Program-made: the position numbers and the translations under genes
Assembly (NCBI GenBank): GCA_002339165.1
Contig: DDJS01000156.1
Span: 1-19,171 of the forward strand
DNA: 19,171 bases
Direction: 5' to 3'
Source of the DNA: Cellvibrionales bacterium UBA2618
GTDB lineage: Bacteria; Pseudomonadota; Gammaproteobacteria; Pseudomonadales; Porticoccaceae
The notes under the pieces: generated by a model
Databases searched by the model: none
The model's input: the letters and a program-made list of their open reading frames with translations, nothing else
What the model was told of the DNA's origin: nothing
Shown: positions 15,412 through 19,171 of the stretch, one piece after another
How the letters are laid out: the number at the start of each line of letters is the position of its first letter
Position numbering within the stretch: the stretch's first letter is position 1

Positions 15412-15998
15412 CCACCGATTACATCGCGATCAATCATTGGATCGGCCAGGGGGTTCGCGTTCTGGATCTCGGCTGCGGCGATGGCTCACTCCTCGCCCAC
15501 CTGATAGAGACGCGTAACATCTGCGGTTATGGCCTAGAAATTGACCCTACATCCATCCACACCTGTATCTCCAAGGGTCTCAATGTGATTGAGCAGGACG
15601 TCAACTCTGGCCTGCACAATTTTTCCGACAATGCGTTTGATAGTGTGATAATGACCCAAGCGCTGCAAGTCATGCGCTACCCCCATCTGGTGCTCGACGA
15701 AATGCTCCGCATCGGCCGCGAGTGTATTATTACTTTCCCAAATTTTGGTCACTGGCGAACCCGCAGCGATCTGGGTTTTCGCGGCCGTATGCCGGTGACG
15801 GAACAACTCGCTTATCAGTGGTACGATACACCCAATATCCACTTTTTTACCTACAGTGATTTCGAAGCACTATGCTGTCAGCGCAATATCCGTATACTGC
15901 ACCGTCAATGTATTAGCCAAGGGGTCATCGATCGATGTCTAAAAAAAGTCTGGCCAAATTTGTTTACCGAGACCGCAATCTATCACCTGAGTCGCTAG
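15408..15998 (+). CDS. metW: Methionine biosynthesis protein MetW (SAM methyltransferase fold)
   Basis: The 196-aa product has a class I methyltransferase fold with motif I VLDLGCGDGSL (18-28) and the family segments SVIMTQALQVMRYP, GRECIITFPNFGHW and MPVTEQLAYQWYDTPNIHFFTYSDFE. MetW works with MetX in homoserine acylation; whether it methylates anything is unclear. The 4-base ATGA overlap with metX indicates translational coupling. Its 3' end overlaps the next gene by 64 bases in another frame. Confidence 0.94.
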   Translation: MTTDYIAINHWIGQGVRVLDLGCGDGSLLAHLIETRNICGYGLEIDPTSIHTCISKGLNVIEQDVNSGLHNFSDNAFDSVIMTQALQVMRYPHLVLDEMLRIGRECIITFPNFGHWRTRSDLGFRGRMPVTEQLAYQWYDTPNIHFFTYSDFEALCCQRNIRILHRQCISQGVIDRCLKKVWPNLFTETAIYHLSR

Positions 15999-16456
15999 CC
16001 GGAGGCCTCCTCGCCGGCGCGGGGAGGCTCGTCTTTTTGCTTGCCGGTCTGGCGTTTTGCTCGGCGGCGGTGCAGGCCAATGCGCGCGACGACTACAAAC
16101 AATACGGCGATCTAAAGGTTTTTTACAGTGCCTTTCCAAGTACCTTTATCTCCCCTGAAATTGCCCGCGCCAATAATCTAACCCGCGGTATGGATCGCGG
16201 GTTAGTGAACGTGGCAACGATGAAAGATTTGGGCACCGGCCTACCCACGGTGGTGTCCGGCGAAGTTTTAAACATCATGCAGCAAAGTCAAAAGCTCAGT
16301 TTTATAGAAATCCGCGAAGGCTCAACGGTCTATTACCTAGCCCCCTTTGATTTTGATAATCGGGATTATTTGACGTTTAAAATACGCATCCGGGCGAAGC
16401 CAGAGGCTCCGGCATACGACTTTAAGTTTCAAAAAATCATGTATATCGATCGCTAA
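15935..16456 (+). CDS. DUF4426 exported protein of unknown function
   Basis: The 173-aa product resembles the small exported protein found next to metW and rdgB in Pseudomonas. A hydrophobic segment at about 32-46 is followed by AVQANA-RDDY, a likely signal-peptidase site near residue 50, which leaves a mature periplasmic protein of about 123 residues. The mature part is beta-rich (DLKVFYSAFPSTFISPEIARANNL, GLVNVATM, STVYYLAPFDF, YLTFKIRI). The start at 15935 is supported by AAGGGG 10 bases upstream but gives an unusually long, charged n-region of about 25-30 residues lying over the end of metW. The only other in-frame option, TTG near 16037, would remove the positive charge. The role is unknown. 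Confidence 0.8.
   Translation: MSKKSLAKFVYRDRNLSPESLAGGLLAGAGRLVFLLAGLAFCSAAVQANARDDYKQYGDLKVFYSAFPSTFISPEIARANNLTRGMDRGLVNVATMKDLGTGLPTVVSGEVLNIMQQSQKLSFIEIREGSTVYYLAPFDFDNRDYLTFKIRIRAKPEAPAYDFKFQKIMYIDR
16005..16038 (+). terminator. Terminator-like GC hairpin inside the DUF4426 signal-peptide region
   Basis: Bases 16005-16014 pair with 16019-16028 over 10 positions (one wobble) around a CGGC loop. A five-T run follows at 16034-16038 after five bases. It begins only 7 bases after the metW stop codon. The gap before the T-run makes it weak as an intrinsic terminator. A 10-base palindrome, GGAGGCCTCC, overlaps it at 16001-16010. Confidence 0.4.
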
Positions 16457-16474
16457 CCAAAGAGTTCACACCCC

Positions 16475-17089
16475 ATGGATATCGTTCTAGCCAGTGCCAA
16501 CGCTGGAAAACTTCGCGAGTTTCAACAAATGCTCGAAGGTTTCAATCTAGCGGTCATACCGCAATCCGAACTGGCCATCGAATCCGCGGCGGAGACCGGC
16601 CTAACGTTTGTCGAGAACGCCTTGATCAAGGCGCGGCACGCGACGAGCATTGCCAAGCGACCGGCAATAGCCGACGATTCTGGGCTCGAAGTGGATTACC
16701 TGCAAGGGGCTCCAGGCATCTATTCGTCGCGCTTTGCCGGCGAAGATGCCACCGATAAAGACAATAATCACCATCTCGTTCAGCGCCTCGAGGGCGTTGC
16801 CATGGCAGAGCGCACCGCGCGCTACCATACGGTCATCATCTATATGCGCCATGCGCTCGACCCTACCCCGCTGATATGCCAGGCCCAATGGGAGGGCAGG
16901 ATAGCGCTGCACCCACTGGGAAATGGGGGTTTTGGCTACGACCCGCTGTTTATTGTCGGCGACGATGGCCGCCGCGCATCCGAGTTGTCGGCGACGGTCA
17001 AAAATCGCATCAGCCATCGCGGCCAAGCGATGAAACAACTGATGGATGCCCTCGGTAACGGCCACCTAGGTGCCATTCAATCATCGTGA
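16475..17089 (+). CDS. rdgB: dITP/XTP pyrophosphatase (RdgB/HAM1 family)
   Basis: This enzyme hydrolyses non-canonical purine nucleoside triphosphates such as dITP and XTP to monophosphates, keeping them out of DNA. The 204-aa product has all family motifs: VLASANAGKLREFQ (substrate loop), FVENALIKARHA, IADDSGLEVDYLQGAPGIYSSRFAG with catalytic D68, GFGYDPLF and KNRISHRGQAM. The stop overlaps the GTG of hemW as GTGA (17086-17089), so the two are coupled. The rdgB-hemW order is widespread in gammaproteobacteria. Confidence 0.97.
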   Translation: MDIVLASANAGKLREFQQMLEGFNLAVIPQSELAIESAAETGLTFVENALIKARHATSIAKRPAIADDSGLEVDYLQGAPGIYSSRFAGEDATDKDNNHHLVQRLEGVAMAERTARYHTVIIYMRHALDPTPLICQAQWEGRIALHPLGNGGFGYDPLFIVGDDGRRASELSATVKNRISHRGQAMKQLMDALGNGHLGAIQSS

Positions 17090-18255
17090 ACACAACCGTA
17101 AACAAGCCGCCGGCAACCCTTGTTCTACCGCCACTGGGGCTCTATGTGCACATCCCTTGGTGCATCAAAAAATGTCCCTATTGCGATTTTAATTCTCATG
17201 TCAGTAGCGACGCAATCCCAGAAACAGCCTATGTCGATGCATTGATCAAAGATTTAAAACAACAACTGGGCTGGGTTCAGGGTCGCAAATTACATTCGAT
17301 CTTTTTTGGCGGCGGGACCCCAAGCCTGTTTTCAGGCCGCGCTATCAGCCGCATTATTGAGGCCGCCGAGCGCCTTATCGGCTTTTGCAATGCAATCGAA
17401 ATCACCCTCGAAGCCAATCCCGGCAGCGCCGAGCAAGCGCGTTTTAATGACTATCGCAAGGCCGGCGTCAATCGTCTATCTATCGGCATTCAGAGTTTTG
17501 GCGATCAACATCTCGAACGACTGGGGCGGGTGCACGACGGTCATCAGGCGCAGCGTGCCATCGAGGCGGCAACAATGGCGAACTTTGCGCGCATCAATAT
17601 CGATTTAATGCACGGTCTCGAGCAACAGAGCTCAGCCCAAGCAATTAATGACCTTCGCACCGCCATCGATGCAGGGGTCGAACACATCTCCTGGTATCAA
17701 CTGACTATCGAGCCGAATACTGCGTTTTTTAGCCAACCGCCACCGCTGCCATCAGACGATAGACTCGCGGACATTCAAACTTCGGGCATGAACTTGCTCG
17801 CCGAGCATGGGTTTCAACAGTACGAGGTCTCGGCCTTTGCGAAAGCCGATCAACTCGCTCGACACAACGTTAATTACTGGGAATTTGGCGATTATTTGGG
17901 GATCGGGGCCGGCGCTCATGGCAAGATCACGATGGCCGCAGAAAAGACCTTGATACGCAGCCAGAAAACCCGTCAACCGACACAGTATTTAGCCCAAAAA
18001 CAGGACGCGGAAAACCGCTATAAAGTCATTCCCCTAGTCGATCGACCCATGGAATTCATGATGAATGCGCTGCGTTTAAAAAACGGTGTCCCCATCGATT
18101 ACTTTGCCGCGAGGACCGGCCTCGGCAGCGACAATATCGCCAAGCCATTGCGACAACTCCAGTCTCAAGGTCTGTTAGTGACCGACCCAGAACGGATAGC
18201 TGCCTCGCCACTGGGCTATCAATTTCTAAACACGCTGCTGCAACGCTTTGCCTAA
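17086..18255 (+). CDS. hemW: Haem chaperone HemW (radical SAM, HemN-like)
   Basis: The 389-aa radical SAM protein has the 4Fe-4S motif C26-X3-C30-X2-C33 in PWCIKKCPYCDFNSH. It keeps FFGGGTPSL, LEANPG, GVNRLSIGIQSFGDQHLERLGRVHDG and INIDLMHGLEQQ. HemW binds haem and delivers it to targets such as respiratory enzymes. It differs from true coproporphyrinogen oxidase HemN, which has a further cysteine (CXXXCXXCXC) that is absent here (CDF). The C-terminal winged domain begins near MEFMMNALRLKNGVP. The start is GTG, within the overlap with rdgB. Confidence 0.95.
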   Translation: MNTTVNKPPATLVLPPLGLYVHIPWCIKKCPYCDFNSHVSSDAIPETAYVDALIKDLKQQLGWVQGRKLHSIFFGGGTPSLFSGRAISRIIEAAERLIGFCNAIEITLEANPGSAEQARFNDYRKAGVNRLSIGIQSFGDQHLERLGRVHDGHQAQRAIEAATMANFARINIDLMHGLEQQSSAQAINDLRTAIDAGVEHISWYQLTIEPNTAFFSQPPPLPSDDRLADIQTSGMNLLAEHGFQQYEVSAFAKADQLARHNVNYWEFGDYLGIGAGAHGKITMAAEKTLIRSQKTRQPTQYLAQKQDAENRYKVIPLVDRPMEFMMNALRLKNGVPIDYFAARTGLGSDNIAKPLRQLQSQGLLVTDPERIAASPLGYQFLNTLLQRFA

Positions 18256-18337
18256 GCGCAAAAGGGAATGTCGCGGCGCAGGAGGTACTCCCAACGACAG
18301 CACAAGCACTAAAAACTGCTGCAGCCACCCGAATATT

Positions 18338-18356
18338 GGCGATAACAATTGTCGCC
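18338..18356. repeat. Short hairpin between hemW and trxA
   Basis: GGCGATAA and TTGTCGCC pair over 8 positions with one wobble around a 3-base loop. It lies about 80 bases after hemW, but no T-run follows. It overlaps the candidate -35 of trxA, so it could be an operator or a weak 3' end. Confidence 0.35.
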
Positions 18357-18378
18357 TCGTCCGCGCTAATGCTATTAT
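18349..18378 (+). promoter_or_regulatory. Candidate sigma-70 promoter for trxA
   Basis: TTGTCG (18349-18354) is followed after 18 bases by TATTAT (18373-18378). Both are reasonable matches to the -35 and -10 consensus. Transcription would begin about 45 bases before the trxA start codon. The position fits a gene that is separated by 174 bases from hemW. Confidence 0.4.
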
Positions 18379-18429
18379 TCTCATTGGAGCGTATTTATTT
18401 AATCGACACCTAATTAGAGGCCAAACACT

Positions 18430-18756
18430 ATGAGCGACAATCTTGTCCATGTTACCGACACCAGTTTTGAGAGCGATGTCCTGCAATCAGAGATACCCGC
18501 ACTGATTGATTTTTGGGCGGCTTGGTGTGGACCCTGCAAGATGATTGCTCCATTGCTTGAAGAACTTTCCGATGAATATGCGGGCCGTATAAAGGTCTGC
18601 AAAATAGACGTCGATAGTAACCCCGAAACCGCCGCCAAGTATAATGTGCGTGGCATTCCCACGCTGCTGGTGTTTAAAAACGGTAGCATCGAAGCCACTA
18701 AGGTAGGCGCACTGTCAAAATCTCAACTGGTGGAGTTTGTCGACAGTTTCGTTTAA
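18430..18756 (+). CDS. trxA: Thioredoxin 1
   Basis: The 108-aa product is a classical single-domain thioredoxin, the cytoplasmic dithiol reductant for ribonucleotide reductase, methionine sulfoxide reductase and others. The active site is WCGPC with C33 and C36. Also present are buried D27 (ALIDFWA), the KIDVDSNP segment, cis-Pro in RGIPTLLVFKNG, and the final helix. AGAGG about 9 bases upstream supports the ATG. It lies just before rho, the same order as in E. coli and Pseudomonas. Confidence 0.98.
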   Translation: MSDNLVHVTDTSFESDVLQSEIPALIDFWAAWCGPCKMIAPLLEELSDEYAGRIKVCKIDVDSNPETAAKYNVRGIPTLLVFKNGSIEATKVGALSKSQLVEFVDSFV

Positions 18757-18793
18757 AAAACGATCTACCCTGTGGCTGCGATCAAAAAATACC

Positions 18794-18821
18794 TTGCGCT
18801 TTGTTGCGTTGCGGCTATACT
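18794..18821 (+). promoter_or_regulatory. Candidate promoter for rho
   Basis: TATACT (18816-18821) is a good -10 match. TTGCGC (18794-18799) is a partial -35 with a 16-base spacer. This would give rho a leader of about 130 bases independent of trxA. Confidence 0.4.
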
Positions 18822-18844
18822 CAAAATTAAACAAGTGTCTTCTA

Positions 18845-18872
18845 AAGTCGTGCACGAATCGATGCATGACTT
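18845..18872 (+). promoter_or_regulatory. Hairpin in the trxA-rho intergenic region / rho leader
   Basis: AAGTCGTGCA (18845-18854) and TGCATGACTT (18863-18872) pair over 10 positions with one G-T wobble and an 8-base loop. No T-run follows. It lies inside the predicted rho leader, and rho leaders are known sites of autoregulated termination in E. coli. It may instead mark the 3' end of trxA mRNA. No convincing rhoL-like leader peptide was found (only a 6-codon ATG frame at 18862). Confidence 0.4.
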
Positions 18873-18959
18873 CCTAAGTTAAATCACACCTAATTTCTCG
18901 ACTAGAAAACATACGTGGCCGCCCGTCCGGTGCGCCCGATAAAGCGAAAAAACCATCCT

Positions 18960-19171
18960 ATGAACTTATCTGAATTAAAAATCAAACCCATTGCTGAACT
19001 AATCGAACTCGCCGAGTCTATGGGACTCGACAACCTTGCAAGATCTCGCAAGCAGGACATCATTTTTTCAATGCTCAAACGCCATGCAAAAGGCGGTGAG
19101 GACATCTATGGCAATGGCGTTTTAGAGATACTTCCAGATGGCTTTGGTTTTTTGCGTTCCGCCGGCTCTTC
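18960..19171 (+). CDS. rho: Transcription termination factor Rho (5' part, cut by window end)
   Basis: The first 70 codons are present. They read MNLSELKIKPIAELIELAES, then MGLDNLARSRKQDIIFSMLK, a Rho N-terminal domain, followed by GVLEILPDGFGFLRSAGS, the start of the RNA-binding cold-shock-like domain. Rho is a hexameric RNA helicase that ends transcription of untranslated RNA. The ATPase domain lies outside the window. The start follows the family exactly, although no strong ribosome binding site is visible; the upstream sequence is GCGAAAAAACCATCCTA. Confidence 0.96.
   Translation, partial: MNLSELKIKPIAELIELAESMGLDNLARSRKQDIIFSMLKRHAKGGEDIYGNGVLEILPDGFGFLRSAGS

Noticed and set aside
8739..18255. 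Many long antisense and shadow ORFs over gshB-hemW
   Set aside because: Each lies opposite or out of frame within a gene with clear family motifs and shows no independent ribosome binding site or motif.
1..19171. Mobile elements, CRISPR arrays, toxin-antitoxin pairs or defence genes
   Set aside because: No transposase or integrase motifs, no regularly spaced repeats and no recognisable defence or toxin domains were seen; the content is core metabolism and regulation.

Overview
This window looks like a stretch of core chromosome from a gammaproteobacterium, probably near Pseudomonadales/Cellvibrionales. The evidence is the Vfr-like CRP next to a YhfA/OsmC-type gene and trpC, the Pseudomonas-like blocks gshB-algH-ruvX and yggS-proC-yggT...metX-metW-DUF4426-rdgB-hemW, and the trxA-rho pair. 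I could not run any search; all assignments come from reading motifs and from remembered family features. No transposase, integrase, CRISPR array, tRNA or rRNA was seen, and no clear sign of recent transfer.

Layout. (1) 1-589: a 36-codon single-span membrane microprotein, then about 400 bp without a convincing gene, ending in a strong intrinsic terminator. This leaves room for an unrecognised small RNA or a long 3' UTR. (2) 590-1792: divergent OsmC-family gene and crp. The crp leader carries a long imperfect hairpin just upstream of its ribosome binding site. (3) 1810-6611, minus strand: trpE-trpG-trpD-trpC, the first three translationally coupled by 4-base overlaps, preceded by rpe. A possible Trp-X-Trp leader peptide lies upstream of trpE. 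(4) 6612-8542, minus strand: a 308 bp gap with a perfect 12 bp inverted repeat, then an AlkK-like medium-chain acyl-CoA ligase. (5) 8739-13041, plus strand: gshB, algH, ruvX, yggS, proC, yggT. (6) 13072-14118, minus strand: a Tas-like aldo/keto reductase. (7) 14254-18255, plus strand: metX-metW (4-base overlap), an exported DUF4426 protein, rdgB-hemW (4-base overlap). (8) 18430 to the end: trxA, then the start of rho, cut by the window edge.

Functionally the window covers tryptophan synthesis from chorismate, the pentose phosphate epimerase, glutathione synthesis, proline synthesis, PLP homeostasis, methionine synthesis by the trans- or direct sulfhydrylation route, nucleotide-pool cleaning, haem chaperoning, thiol redox and transcription termination, plus the cAMP-responsive global regulator. 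I did not find a new multi-gene system. The items most worth a second look are leader and intergenic structures (crp 5' UTR, trpE leader, 6838-6879 alternative hairpins, terminator-like hairpin inside the DUF4426 signal-peptide region), the orphan microprotein, and a conservative change at a cAMP-contact position of CRP.
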